64,000 bases of DNA. Origin: Arion vulgaris (lineage: Eukaryota > Mollusca > Gastropoda > Stylommatophora > Arionidae). The notes under the pieces are model-generated. The model was not told the origin of the DNA. It saw only the letters and a program-made list of their open reading frames with translations, and did not search any database. Positions 51,580-63,544 of the stretch are shown here, in pieces. Location of the stretch: positions 54,652,616 through 54,716,615 of the forward strand of contig CM036756.1 of assembly GCA_020796225.1 (NCBI GenBank), in the 5' to 3' direction. The position numbers were made by a program, and so were the translations under genes. Position 1 is the first letter of the stretch. Every line of letters begins with the position of its first letter.

Positions 51580-51830
51580 TACAGGGTGTTCAAGATAATT
51601 GCAGCGCCATTGACAATTCCAAACTTGCCAGGTACACATTGAGTTGTGTTTATTTACTATTTAAACCGGTTCTGACTAGCTCGCCCTACGCCACATTTGT
51701 TCATCGCCCCTTCCCGCACTACAATTTCACACCTTGACCTATACTACGTCATAACTGAGCCTTCTCATTTCCATACATATATGCCAGATTAGCTCCATTC
51801 ACGGGCTGCAATTATCTTGAACACCCTGTA
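51580..51830. mobile_element. MITE with TA target-site duplication (copy 2)
   Basis: Terminal inverted repeats CAGGGTGTTCAAGATAATTG and CAATTATCTTGAACACCCTG are perfect over 20 bp and flanked by TA. It is 247 bp long and opposite in orientation to the 1398-1659 copy. Confidence 0.9.
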
Positions 51831-51889
51831 TAACAGAGGTGTTCAACTGTAACAATTTGGAAAGTAACATTAAAGAAAGATGAGAATAA

Positions 51890-51975
51890 TAATAATAATT
51901 CCTCTCATACCGTTATACGTTACATAGGGCCTCCAAGTAATTTCTCCATACCGCTCTATCCTGGGCAACTCGCTT
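51890..51975 (-). mobile_element. LINE family L1, 3' tip only
   Basis: Begins with the (AAT)n tail and reads ACCGTTATACGTTACATAGG, GTAATTTCTCCATACCGCTC on +, the reverse complement of 840-928. Confidence 0.9.
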
Positions 51976-52209
51976 ATGAGAATGCAAGTGTCAAAACTAT
52001 CAGTATAGATGTTTTCTTCTTTTACTTCTGCATTCGCCCACTGTGAATTCAGGCATTAGCCTGGTATGGCTCTTCTGACTGATTTTTGCATGAAAGCGTG
52101 GATGTTTGATTTCATCACCCTTTCCTCAATATAGAACTCTTTAGACACAAAATTAGACTAAGAACAAAATGTAATTTTGTACCTTGATCTCGTTTAAGGT
52201 AAAGTAAAA

Positions 52210-52440
52210 ATCTCCAAGAATATAATTCACAAACTTCAGACCATCACCAACAGATGTCCTCTTTGAAAAATAGCTAACATAGTCTTTTGTAGGAGACCAG
52301 ACAACAGTCTGTCCAAGTTCGAACTAAAAAGACAATGGATAGGACACACCTTCAGTAAATATCTCAACAGTAGTGCCTTCAGTGGATTGCGGATACTGGG
52401 GAAGCCTAAGAGATGCTGAAGTTGAATAGTAGAAGAGGGA
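52210..52440 (+). mobile_element. LINE 3' fragment (degraded)
   Basis: The + strand includes KLQTITNRCPL and KRQWIGHTFSKYLN, resembling the N-R-C-L-R and W-I-G-H-T blocks of RT tails, with stops nearby. Confidence 0.6.
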
Positions 52441-52564
52441 ATCAACGTAACTGAAACCTGTATTCTAAAAAACAGATTGACCAATATAGTTAGTCCAACT
52501 ATCGTAGGTGACACATCATACTTTCTCATTGCTGCTCTATTTGACATCACCTCACTTTGTTTTT

Positions 52565-53430
52565 ATATGATTTCTTTGACTTCATATTTTCTCTTTGTAT
52601 TCACATACTTTCTGTCTTGTCCTGTTCTTCTTGACATCACATTTTCTCTTTGTATTCACATACTTTCTGTCTTGTCCTGTCCTTCTTGACATCATATTTT
52701 CTCTTTGTATTCACATACTTTCTGTCTTGTCCTGTTCTTCTTGACATCACATTTTCTCTTTGTATTCACATACTTTCTGTCTTGTCCTGTCCTTCTTGAC
52801 ATCATATTTTCTCTTTGTATTCACATACTTTCTGTCTTGTCCTGTTCTTCTTGACATCACATTTTCTCTTTGTATTCACATACTTTCTGTCTTGTCCTGT
52901 CCTTCTTGACATCATATTTTCTCTTTGTATTCACATACTTTCTGTCTTGTCCTGTTCTTCTTGACATCACATTTTCTCTTTGTATTCACATACTTTCTGT
53001 CTTGTCCTGTCCTTCTTGACATCATATTTTCTCTTTGTATTCACATACTTTCTGTCTTGTCCTGTTCTTCTTGACATCACATTTTCTCTTTGTATTCACA
53101 TACTTTCTGTCTTGTCCTGTTCTTCTTGACATCACATTTTCTCTTTGTATTCACATACTTTCTGTCTTGTCCTGTTCTTCATGACATCACATTTTCTCTT
53201 TGTATTCACATACTTTCTGTCTTGTCCTGTTCTTCATGACATCACATTTTCTCTTTGTATTCACATACTTTCTGTCTTGTCCTGTTCTTCTTGACATTAC
53301 ATTTTCTCTTTGTATTCACATACTTTCTGTCTTGTCCTGTTCTTCTTGACATCACATTTTCTCTTTGCATTCACAGTTTCTCTTTGCATTCACAGTTTTC
53401 TTTGCATTCACATCCTTTCTGTCTTATTTT
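52565..53430. repeat. 55 bp minisatellite with 110 bp higher-order period
   Basis: Units of 55 bp with the core CTTTGTATTCACATACTTTC. From 52631 to about 53070 two subtypes alternate strictly: one preceded by GTTCTTC with GACATCACATT, the other by GTCCTTC with GACATCATATT. Right of 53071 only the first subtype and its CATGAC variant occur. The last 60 bp are short CTCTTTGCATTCACAG repeats. Confidence 0.95.
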
Positions 53431-54435
53431 GCTCTCTTTTACTTCATTATTTAAAAAAAATGTTTATAGATTCTTGGTCAGTTTTCTTTTAGGACCACAC
53501 TAGTTCATACTTTTGTTATCATTATTTTATATGTAGATTCATTCTATATGCTTCTGTTTATCATTTTTTTCCCATCCATCACTATACAAAATGATATTCA
53601 CAGATTGAATGTTTGTATGTAGTATGAACTGTATTATCTATTTGTCATAACTGATGAAGAATATGATTGTTGGTAAATATAGCATCTAATTTAATCATGT
53701 AATACTAGTATGTTATGTGCATCTGATAACCACATATTTGAGCAGCAGTCTTATTGTAATAGTTCTGCTATCTTTGTACTGATATATATTTAATTAAGTT
53801 ACACTGTCCCAGTTATCTGATTGCCATATAAGTTCATGTACTGGCTTTAGTACTTTGTCCAGTGAGCAGTATCCCTCCTATCTTGTCATTTATGTATCTA
53901 GTATTTGCTTACATAACCATACCTGATGTAATGTCTATAATAGTTTACATTCCTCTTTGGCATCATCTCATATGCACCTTTTTTTTTTGTTCCCATAATA
54001 TAACATTTGTCATGTTTACTATTCATAGTTACATTTTTGGCAGTTTCTTAACTTTTAGTGGACCAAAAGCCACACTATGTGGCTTTGGGTTGATGCCTTT
54101 TACAGGGGCCAGACTACGGGACATTTTCATATTCAGAAATATTTCACCAATGTAAAAGAAACAAAATTAAATTCTAAATACTTTGATATATGGTAAATGT
54201 TCCATATTTATGTATAAAAAAACTTTCTTCAGACAAAACTAATGACATCTCTTTTTAAAATGTTTTATTTTAAAAATGACTTGCAAAAATGTGGTTTTTG
54301 CCTGGTCCAAAGAGCTAATGTATGTGTAATTTTTTCAGAATATAGAACATATGGACAATAGACCTTTCTTTGTTGAAACAAAATCTATTTTACATAAATA
54401 ATTATTGGTTGTTAGTGTATGTACATAAAGAATTA
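53431..54435. other. No recognised gene
   Basis: A 97-codon + frame at 53862-54155 is unrecognised. No supported feature. Confidence 0.35.
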
Positions 54436-54439
54436 AGCA

Positions 54440-54715
54440 GATACCAGTGGAGAAAGAGCTAAGGAAGAGACTCTGGCGATGGATAGGACATACATTGAGA
54501 AGACCGACCGGAAGCTTTGTAGGACAGGCACTGTTTTGGAACCTGCAGGGGAAGGCCTAGACATACCTGAAGAGGAGAGCTGGAGACATATTAAAAGGAT
54601 AAGTAAAACGTGGAAAGAATTGAAAAGGATGGCAAGAGAGAGGAAGAGCTGGAAGAATTTGTTGAAGACCTGTGCTCTGTTGGGAGTTGAAAGGTAAAGA
54701 AGAAGAAGTGTATGT
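54440..54715 (+). mobile_element. LINE 3' fragment
   Basis: The + strand reads EKELRKRLWRWIGHTLRRPT then QALFWNLQGK before a frameshift, and later WKELKRMARERKSWKNLLKT: the whole order of an RTE-like RT tail. It ends at AAGAAGAAGAAG. Confidence 0.85.
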
Positions 54716-54779
54716 ATATAGGTAGGTATGTGTGCATAGCATAGGCAGGTATTTTTGTAGTACAGTTGGCTGATAGCTA

Positions 54780-54865
54780 GATTTTCCTGTGTAAGATAGA
54801 TATCGGAGCCCACATGGTTACTCACTGAGAGCAATGGTGATGGTTCAATCAATCAATCATATATA
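54780..54865 (+). mobile_element. SINE family S1, 3' tail
   Basis: TTCCTGTGTAAGATAGATAT, CACATGGTTACTCACTGA and a terminal CAATCAATCAATCA match the S1 tail. Confidence 0.85.
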
Positions 54866-54924
54866 AAATAACTTTACTACCTTGATTTGCCTGGGATTGA
54901 TATTTTTCTATATAGAAATGATGA

Positions 54925-55065
54925 GTCAAGACATAGACTCAATTCTATAGAGGAGATTGAAAGAATTGCCCAGGATAGAACTGTATGGAGAAATTGCTTG
55001 CAGAACCTATGTAATGTATAACGGGACGAGATGAATATAATAATACTATTATTATATCTGTCTAT
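54925..55065 (+). mobile_element. LINE family L1, 3' end
   Basis: ATAGAGGAGATTGAAAGAAT through GTATAACGGGACGAGATGAA, then an AATA/ATT tail, as at 820-928. Confidence 0.9.
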
Positions 55066-55495
55066 CTATCTATTCTCTAATCCTGTTTTACCTTTCATCG
55101 TCAGGTCGAAAAATGAGACACCTGGAGTGAGCTTCTCTATGCACCTTTTTTTCTTTCTCTTCTCTAATCCTGATTTGCCTCACAGCTTCAGGGTAAGAAG
55201 AGATTTCTAGCACGGCTTTTGTGTGCCTCATAAATAGTCTCTGTTACCTCTGAGGTCCAACTTTTGCGTGGCCTTCCTTTTGTTTTGTATCCACTGTATT
55301 GAAGTAACATTGCTCTCTGTGGTGTAGCCTGTTGGTAATCTGCTTATGTGGTCAAACAATTTAATTTCTTGCTTCATAGTAAAGTTCAGTACTTATGTTG
55401 TACACACTTTTTCCCCTGATGTTTTCATTTCTAAACTGGTCTCTTCTTGTTACTCCCAGCATTCTGCGTAGATACTTCATCTCTGATAATTGATA
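55062..55495 (-). mobile_element. LINE 3' fragment, family L3, (TATC)n tail
   Basis: Starts with the TCTGTCTATCTATCTA tail and on the minus strand parallels 6860-7320 (QNAGSNKKR region and the CGTGGCC.CC.TTTTG basic patch). It abuts the L1 tail head to tail. Confidence 0.75.
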
Positions 55496-55629
55496 AAAAT
55501 GTCAGTGCTCTTCATAGCACAGGAGACACATTTGTGTTTTCCTTTTTCTATCATGCAAATATTAATTTATTTTTCGATTTTTTTGGGTAAAATATATCGG
55601 AATTTACAATTTATAAATAAAATAAAAAA

Positions 55630-55695
55630 GTAAAGGAACTTGTTTTCGTACTATGAAATATATTAGTGACTACAGTGTTAGACCTATACTTTTCT
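55630..55695 (-). mobile_element. SINE family S4, truncated tail
   Basis: GTAAAGGAACTTGTTTTCGTAC and then TATGAAATA align with the end of the 13526 copy; a few bases are missing. Confidence 0.55.
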
Positions 55696-55859
55696 TTAAC
55701 CTGTGGCTCACGGTGGGTGGTGTGATCAATATAAAACTCGTAATGGAAATGAGTAGAACTCGTAACTCGAGAGTCGTAATGGTCGGGGAAAATCCCATAC
55801 GTAAATCACATTCGTACATCACATGCAAAGCTGGGTTGTAAAGCTAGTCTTCCCCTCTG

Positions 55860-56115
55860 TCTCTCTAGTCTCTGGCACTTAGGGTAGCAATAAATGCACA
55901 CCATTCTTCTATATTTTTGGCCATCATTTGTATTGTGTTCAAGCTGTGATTCATTTCTTTAAATTCATGCTCTACTGTTCTCCCCCAGGTCGTTTTTGGT
56001 CTTACACATTTTCGTTTACCCTTTTGTGGTTTTAGTGTCCATCTTAATGCAGTTTTCATAACAGAATTAGTCTCCATGTGTATCACTTGTCCGATCTATC
56101 TTCAGCCTCTATCTA
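55860..56115 (-). mobile_element. LINE 3' fragment, same family as 9690-9926
   Basis: The minus frame 55865-56086 contains RPKTTWGRTVEHEFKEMNHS and AKNIEEWCAFIATLSA, the terminal basic patch and helix of an RTE-like RT tail. Confidence 0.85.
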
Positions 56116-57394
56116 ACCTGAGTAAACAGTATGAACATTTGGTCACGACCTATCCTATTTTCTAGAATTTTAGAAGACACAAGTTGTGTGATGACCACCC
56201 CCAAATGACATAGGTCAGCTTAGCAACCATGTAGTGAAGATTTTGTATTAGTCCAGATTATGGGCATGGCAGGTTGATTGTGCATAATACTTTATTATAT
56301 GACATTTAAAAAAAAATTCATAAAGAAAAGTTTAAAATACAATAATTCAGGAATATTTAAATCACACATTCATGACGAGCTTAAATATATCAATAATATA
56401 AATATAATAAAAATCTCAAATCAGTGAGATCCCTAACTTGTAAGTTCGCTGCAAATATTTTCGATATTTGGCACTAGGTTAATTAACTTTAGCCTTAAGG
56501 TTGTTAACATTCTATTAGTTTTGTTTATTAAAAGTTAGCATAAATAACATTTTTTTAAATTTGAGTATAATACCCAATTTGTCACCGACTTCATAATATT
56601 AACTTAGACTTTTTCAACATCCCCATTCCCAATAAAATTACCCAGCCCCCTCTTCCCCTTATGTGGTGCTGCCCATGTTGTGAATCACTAGTGTAAGCTG
56701 TCTTCTGGGAGGGGTGGGAACGAAAATTTACAGAAGGATTTTTATGCTTTTTTTTTTTGGAATGCACGAGAATAGCTCGAACCCCTCTCCTCACACATTT
56801 CACTCCCAGATCAGAAATAATTCTGGATGGCTGATATCAATGTCAGTCTTCGTTCTGATGATCAATGAGTGCCATTGATAAAGTCTGCCATTCAAATTGC
56901 AATCAGGACATTTCCCCTCGTTTATGTTATTCATTATCTTCCCTTACTGAATGTATAAAAGGGAAAAAACACCCATAATAATTAAATAGTGAATGTAACA
57001 TTGTTTATGTCATCTGTGTTTTATCGAACCTTGCTCTTTGCTGTTCTAAATTAAGTTAACATTCAGGGAATTGTTGTGTTTTATATTGGGAAATATTGTG
57101 AATGATGGCAGCCGAATTAGTGACTTTAGCCCCACGACAGAGTTAAGGAACAAAAGAGTTCCGGTGATACGAATAATCTACTTCCATTTCTGTGGGAAAA
57201 CTCAGAGTAGAAAAGAGCCCAGCGCCGTGACCGTAAATTGAACGGCATGTAATCACATACAACGTTTGACAGCTCGTCCCTAGCCGTATCTCGTCTCTAC
57301 ATTTCAGCTTTGGGCATTCTTAAGAGATTGATGGTGTGATCCTCTGCGTTTATGGTTGTATGGCTATGTGATACGTGCGTGCGTGTGTCAGCCT
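56116..57394. other. No recognised gene
   Basis: About 1.3 kb of apparently single-copy sequence; a 70-codon minus frame at 56591-56803 is unrecognised. Confidence 0.35.
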
Positions 57395-57415
57395 CTCTCT
57401 CTCTCTCTCTCTCCC
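57394..57415. repeat. (CT)n dinucleotide repeat
   Basis: Pure CT tract of about 20 bp. Confidence 0.9.
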
Positions 57416-57699
57416 CGTCTCAACCTTTAAAAAAAATAACGCAGAAAACTGCTCATCTCTTAGATCGATAATGATGTGCCTTGATTAATTCGCCAGAACA
57501 ACGTGACCCAAGAAGCATATAAATGAGAAGTGAACACCAAACCGCTTCCAGGGATTTATACTGCAATTTACAAAGTACCAGCCATGCTGCGCTTATTGAA
57601 TTCTCAACGGGATCTCTGACAGAAATCTAGGGGAAAAAATATATCATTATAACTGCTATGTAAAGTAATTTAATAGTGGCATATATTTCGAAAATACAG

Positions 57700-57955
57700 T
57701 GTAGTCTAAAGGGGCCTAAAGGCGAAAGATGGCTTAATTGCACCAGGTTTCCATTTTTTATGTAGGAATGGCACACCACCTGCTGAGATCATTGCACAAA
57801 GCACGATCTCCATAGCTCCGGCAACAATCCTAAGGGATCTACGAGAGAAAAAAATAACCCCACGAACTGAACGGCGTCGTTTGGATTCAAAACACGATCT
57901 TCAGAACGAAAGACAACTGCCTAACCACTTGGTAACATAGACCACACAGTGTAGT
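57700..57955 (-). mobile_element. tRNA-derived SINE, family S5
   Basis: The minus strand starts with TACCAAGTGGTTAGGC (A box, 57919-57934) and has GTTTTGAATCC (B box, 57882-57892). The body includes the block TGCACCAGGTTT (as read on +), repeated near 58239-58252. Confidence 0.6.
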
Positions 57956-58204
57956 AAATATACTCGAACCCAGTACTTTTGAAGTAGGATGCTATCAACA
58001 TACCTCATCACCACAGAGGACATGCTTATATCTCTCTCACATGTTGTCCACATTTGTGGTTTAGAGTCGTTGGCAACTGAAATATTCTGACATGGGCTAT
58101 GTGCATGTCAGTTGTTGTGAGCTTATGCTGTTCTAGTATCTCAATGATCTACCTGCTTCTATGTCTTCCTCTTACTCATACGACATATATTCTTCTTTTC
58201 TATC

Positions 58205-58325
58205 CTAACAAATGGTATAAAGCCGAAGGATTGAATTCATTGCACCAGGTTTGACCCCATATGGTTCGGTCCCTCTCCGCAGAAATGGCATGCCTTTACG
58301 AGTTATCAGAAAGCTGAATATTGGT
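58205..58325 (-). mobile_element. SINE family S5, partial copy
   Basis: Shares the ATTGCACCAGGTTT and GAAATGGCA.GCC-like blocks with 57730-57790; no head. Confidence 0.4.
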
Positions 58326-58374
58326 TCTTTATCCTCAGGTGTATATCCCGTAAGTGGACGTATGTGACTTAGCG

Positions 58375-58580
58375 GTTGTGAGCTAGATCACAACCCAAGA
58401 GTACCGGGGCAGTTTGAAGCAAATTTGTTTCCGTTGATTTTTACAACGGTAAAAATAGACATCACCGTTGAGAAAGCAATGGCAAACTACTGAACGTATA
58501 AGTGGTGTCTAGAAAATCAACAACTTGTTTACTGTGGCTGATGGTGACGTCATGTAAAGGATATGCCAGGATTTTCATGT
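58375..58580 (+). mobile_element. tRNA-derived SINE, family S3
   Basis: Degraded head (GAGCTAGATCACAACCCAAG) and complete body through TGTAAAGGATATGCCAGGAT. Confidence 0.8.
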
Positions 58581-58639
58581 TCATCATGTGATCAGTATTA
58601 TTTTGTCTTTCCAACCACAGAGGGTGCATGTATATTGCC

Positions 58640-58905
58640 CATTCTTCTTCTTTTTCCAACGCTTCATATCGACCACTTGATAGTCATTATGTGTGATTTG
58701 TATGTGACCTGAGCCAAAGAGCGATTGTTCATTGTGCCAGTTATGCGCCTACAAGTAGGCCAGCACAACTGATTTCTGCCATGCTTTTTATTGGCTAGGT
58801 TAGCTTCCCTAGGTCCTACATCAGTCACCTCTTAGTCTTGTAGGTCGCAGTGGTACTATTCTTTGCTTCCCTTGCGGGTCCCTGCACTACACGGGCGATA
58901 TTGCA
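58640..58905 (-). mobile_element. Dispersed repeat family A
   Basis: TTCTTCTTCTTTTTCCAACG at the low end and the CAGTCACCTCTTAG...CTTGTAGGTC block near the other, with a short deletion in the GTCGTAAGAGG region. Confidence 0.8.
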
Positions 58906-59534
58906 CATCCACACTATACTGTCAGCTGCCTATTCTGCCCAGATAAAAATGTGTACCCGATACAAATGTTTTGGTGTGGAAGAGGTGCCGTTCAATATCG
59001 TTTCCGAAGCTACTGTGTAAGTACCACCCCGCTTGTACTTTCATATAGATGAGATTAGCCGACCACCTATGGAGATTGGAAATTAAAAGCTGCAAGGCTA
59101 CAAAGATATGCATACCTGAAATATTTTTGGTTATCAGCAATGGGGGCGTCATGAGTATAGTGACCTTGCTGTCTGTCTAGCAAGTTTTTGTAATTTTAAT
59201 CTTTTGTCACTCGCTACTTTCCATTTCATATTTCATGATTGCACTTATTGCCTGATATCTTGTTTCACGTGATGTTTGATATCGGCATTATGATAATACG
59301 ACTCTTATCTTTCACTTTGACATTGTTAGATATTATTTACTGACCATCTTTACTGCCTGTAATACCCGGGTTACAATCCACGGTAACGCAATGAGTTTAT
59401 TTTCATTTGAGGCATACCAACAAAATTATAACTGAAAAGTTCACGCTGCACTAGTCATGTTCATTGATTCCACAGTCTCATGTCTCTTGTCCCACGCCTC
59501 AATTTGATGCTTACATTAATACAGTCCGTGTCGT
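58906..59534. other. No recognised gene
   Basis: A 76-codon minus frame at 58922-59152 is unrecognised. Confidence 0.35.
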
Positions 59535-60195
59535 GTCATTATTTCGTCATAGCCGTTCATTATTCGCCATAGCCGTTCATTATTTCGCTATAGTCGTTCA
59601 TTATTTCGCCATAGCCGTTCATTATTTCACCATAGCCGTTCATTATATCGCTATAGTCGTTCATTATTTCGCTATAGCCGTTCATTTCGCCATAGCCGTT
59701 CATTATTTCGCTATAGTCGTTCATTATTTCGCCATAGCCGTTCATTATTTCGCTATAGCCGTTCATTATTTCGCCATAGCCGTTCATTATTTCACCATAG
59801 CCGTTCATTATTTCGCCATAGCCGTTCATTTCGTTATATCCGTTCATTATTTCGCTATATCCGTTCATTATTTCGCTATATCCGTTCATTATTTCGCTAT
59901 ATCCGTTCATTATTTCGCTATATCCGTTCATTATTTCGCTATATCCGTTCATTATTTCGCTATATCCGTTCATTTCGCTATATCCGTTCATTATTTCGCT
60001 ATATCCGTTCATTATTTCGCTATATCCGTTCATTATTTCGCTATATCCGTTCATTATTTCGCAGATCCGTTCATTATTTCGCTATATCCGTTCATTATTC
60101 GCTATATCGTTCATTATTTCGCTATATCCGTTCATATTTCGCTATATCGTTCATTATTTCGCTATATCCGTTCATTATTTCGCCATATCCGTTAC
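59535..60195. repeat. 21 bp minisatellite with two sub-domains
   Basis: About thirty 21 bp units built on CCGTTCATTATTTCGC. Left of about 59830 the junction is mostly CCATAGCCG or CTATAGTCG; to the right it is almost uniformly CTATATCCG. Some units lack the ATT triplet pair (CATTTCGC). Seven-codon periodicity keeps frames open on both strands. Confidence 0.95.
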
Positions 60196-61300
60196 TGTCT
60201 TGACTTCTCGTATGCATAGCCTTCATGTAGTTTCCGTCCTGAGTCGTTCCTCACTTAGCTCTCTTCGCCATAGCCGTTATTGTCTCAGCGCTCTGTCATA
60301 GCCGCTCCATCTCTTTAGTCGTTCCGTACTGGCATTCCTGTCGCTTGCATTAGTCAAATGTTATCATTTCTCAATCTGATATCACCATATAATATCTGAT
60401 GTCGTCAGATACCAGTTTTCATTATTATCTCCTATATATTTGTTGGTTATTCGACATTCAATGATGTTCTTTCCACTGACTGTGAGCTTCATGTATACAC
60501 AAACGCATGTGTTTGTATTGTCGTTAAATATGTTAACTTCAAATTGTTTGTTCTGTCATCTATCTGTCTCTCTCTCTGTCCGTCTGCCTGTCTGATCTGC
60601 CTGCCTGTCTGTCTGTGTGCCTATCTATATCCTTTTCGTGTTCCGTTTTGACACATAAGACTTCCACAAGAGATTTTCATTTCTTCATTTTTGCTGACTT
60701 TCTACTTATTGTTTTCCAGGGTATTGGAGATCGAGTGCCTAGTCCTATTAGAAACGAGCTATAGAAAATAGGTCTTGTGCTCAAGTTAAGTACATTAAAA
60801 TACAAGGTATTTAACGAAACAAAAACAAAACAGAGTCTATAGTCAAAGTCTGGACAAAATTTGAAATTAGTTAACAATTCCTACAAAACTTTTCCCCCAA
60901 ATAATATCAGTCACCATCTGTATCTTCTGTGGTAGGGAAAGAAACCTGGATGGTCAACATATCCACGTACATACTCCCCAACAATACAGTGCAATATCTT
61001 AAGATAATATTTCACACGATTATTGACTCAGTAACAACAACATACGTGTCACTGACACTCTTATGGTTTCTAGTATCAAAAGATGTCTCACACAGAGACG
61101 TTCACATTTGTAAATAGCAACACATACAAAAATTAAAATTGAAAAATAAATCTGCCTGCTACTTTTCTGGCCAAAATATTCGCAGAATTCTACTATTTAT
61201 TTAGAACGTTCTCTAATATATGTGAAATTTATGCGGTTACTTTCTAGCACTCGGTATTGTCAATTGTTGCGTACGATACTACAACTTGTCTGTCTTGTCT
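60196..61300. other. No recognised gene; CTGT-rich patch near 60550-60630
   Basis: Decaying fragments of the 21 bp unit (CATAGCCGTT) occur to about 60305, then a CTGTCTGCCTGTCT patch; otherwise nothing. Confidence 0.4.
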
Positions 61301-61304
61301 TATC

Positions 61305-61500
61305 CACATGTGCCGTGAAGCCGCGTGGGAAGTTTTAGTTTTCTATACTGTACCAGGTGTGTTGCATCTTTAGTTGTTAGTCTTTGATGTCGCAGGATAT
61401 CTGTGATATTATCTATCCATCGGGTTCTTGGTCTTTCTCGGGCTCTACGTCCGGGTTGCCGGTTGCTATACACATTGTCTACATTATTGAAACTGTGAAC
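61305..61500 (-). mobile_element. LINE 3' fragment, L6-related
   Basis: The minus strand reads RRARERPRTRWIDNITDILR and then KLKLPTR, resembling the L6 tail at 46320-46430. Confidence 0.75.
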
Positions 61501-61960
61501 GTCATCTACTTGTGTGTTTGTTGATTGTATTAAAGTGTAACAGAAGTAGAGCATAAACAACATTATGACGAACATGAAATTACGATCTAGACTGGTGGTA
61601 CTCATCCTGAACTTGAGATACAATCGTAATACCAGGGCACTTAGTGTACGACATTGATAGTACCAGTTGAAGATGTTCCTATTCACAGCATGCGTCATGG
61701 TGACTCGCATTGACCAAGTCAAGAAGCTGAACTGCAGGAGTTCCATAATTATAGCCCATTCTTATGGGATATGTAACAAGTAAAGTTGTTACGTCAACGA
61801 ATAGCGATGATTTATCAGTTATAGTATGCAGATAGATGAGACATCATATTACATAGGGAGAACAGTTACATAAGTAATCCACACAGTCACAGCAGAAATA
61901 CATGGACTAGAAAATAGCAGCAACGTTTTCATTGGTATTAATCTAAATTATTAATACATC
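61501..61960. other. No recognised gene
   Basis: No supported feature. Confidence 0.35.
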
Positions 61961-61964
61961 ATTG

Positions 61965-62255
61965 ATTGTTGGGGATGAGTAAGGGGGAATGATCCGCGGT
62001 CTCTTGGCGACCGCCTGTTGGATGATGACACTAAAATTGATGTTGAATTTACCCAGAGATTTAAGCAGTTTGGAGTTACCTGTTGTACATGAAGAACTAG
62101 ATTCCTCAGTGGAAGAGTGAGGAGTGTGTTTAACTAGAGAGCAACAGGAACCATCAGTATGCTTACCTTTCGACATCTTTTGGAGGAGACTGACATCCTA
62201 TGGGTCAGCTAGGAGGGACATAACATCGGTTCAGTAACTAATAACCATTATAAAT
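61965..62255 (+). mobile_element. 3' end of RNase H-bearing LINE
   Basis: The + strand reads RSLGDRLLDDDTKIDVEFTQ, aligning with LRNCLLDEGTKTDVESTQRF at the end of the minus-strand RNase H frame at 12217-12648. It continues into the shared 3' non-coding blocks also seen at 42480-42750. Confidence 0.75.
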
Positions 62256-62257
62256 AT

Positions 62258-62475
62258 CATCAATCCTGAAACACCGTAGTGTCACTGTGTAGAGAAAACT
62301 ACTAGATGTATACGTATATTCTTTGTATCTATATTATTTGATCCTGAAACACGGTAGTGTCACTATGTAGAGAAAACTACTAGATGTATACGTATATTCT
62401 TTGTATCTATATTATTTGAGTGTGAATATGTAGAAAATTTAGATGTATACTATATTCTTGTATCTAATTATTTGA
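62258..62475. repeat. 79 bp tandem repeat, two full and one degraded unit
   Basis: ATCCTGAAACAC.GTAGTGTC recurs at 62262 and 62341 with nearly identical 79 bp units; the third, from about 62419, is shortened. Confidence 0.9.
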
Positions 62476-62814
62476 CTGAAAATGATAGTATAGTACATTT
62501 TAGAATATATATTCATTTACCTACATTTTCACATAAATGATATATGGACGATGTCAATTATCAAATTATTTACCAAATCATTAGCGATAAGATCCAGGCT
62601 TGGTATTTTAATTACATAGAACTTCATTAACGTTCACCTTCGACCCGGGCTGTGACGAATAACCAAATAGACGGATAACAGAAATGCTTAATACATATGT
62701 TCAGTAACGTTATTTTACAACGGTTTGTACGAAATGAAATAAAACCTTGAAAGAAAAAACATATGTGTATTTAATTTCAAAACGATCTATATCAACTTCA
62801 AAAAGATCAATATA
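62476..62814. other. No recognised gene
   Basis: No supported feature. Confidence 0.35.
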
Positions 62815-63095
62815 AGAAAATATTTAAGAATAAGAACAATTCCACAAATTTGACGATGACGGATACAGAAACAGACGGTTTTTTTGGTTTTTTCCTGATC
62901 CAGAAGCACTTGAGCTTTTCAGCTCTTCGGCTCGGTGCCATGGACATCGTAACCCTTCGGTTCGGTGCCACGAACACCGTAAATCTGGGGAATCTGTGGA
63001 TTTTTCTGCCATCCGCGGAATTGAACCCGCACACACAGGGGATAGTCACCGTAGTTCAACGCGCTACGAACACGCTGGGCAGACGGGCTAAACAG
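62815..63095 (-). mobile_element. Possible tRNA-derived SINE, family S6
   Basis: The minus strand near 63010-63085 reads TTCGTAGCGCGTTGAACTAC...GGGTTCAATTCCGCGG, a tRNA-like head with a good B box. The body includes two CGGTTCGGTGCCA/CGGCTCGGTGCCA repeats. Only one copy is in the window, so SINE status is inferred. Confidence 0.4.
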
Positions 63096-63544
63096 ACGGT
63101 TAAACGATGTTTTACTGTATACCCATGTTGGTTATGCTTGACGATTAACTTGACCTAACGATGTGAGATTTGATAAATTCAGTGGAATGTTTCCATGATG
63201 TCTGACTAAGTCGTTCCTTATATTTATATTGTTCAACATCAATTCTGGCAATTTGTCAAACTTGTAAACACTCTACAGTGCGTTTGTTTTATTCTGTAAA
63301 ATATGATATCGTATAGTGTCAACGTGTTGGTAGTTTTGTTTTGTATACATTCACCAGTACAGAAATAAACATATTTACATACTATGATGTATATTGGGGA
63401 ATACTGTGTTATGCTCTTATTTTTCTTTGAGCAACGGTACATGATGGATGATAGCGTTATCACGCCTGTACTTTTCAATGTTTCTCTGGCACACAATTGA
63501 GACTGGGTCGATCTGTGCTGCGTTACGACCTACAGAAATTCAAA
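63096..63544. other. No recognised gene
   Basis: No supported feature. Confidence 0.35.

Noticed and set aside
59464..60219. 251-codon + frame and 164-codon minus frame
   Set aside because: Period-21 repeat gives 7-codon periodic peptides on both strands; no other coding support.
60660..60790. Possible last exon of the Bcl-2 gene after TTATTGTTTTCCAG
   Set aside because: A good acceptor-like sequence, but the following frames show no BH2 remainder or membrane anchor before a stop.
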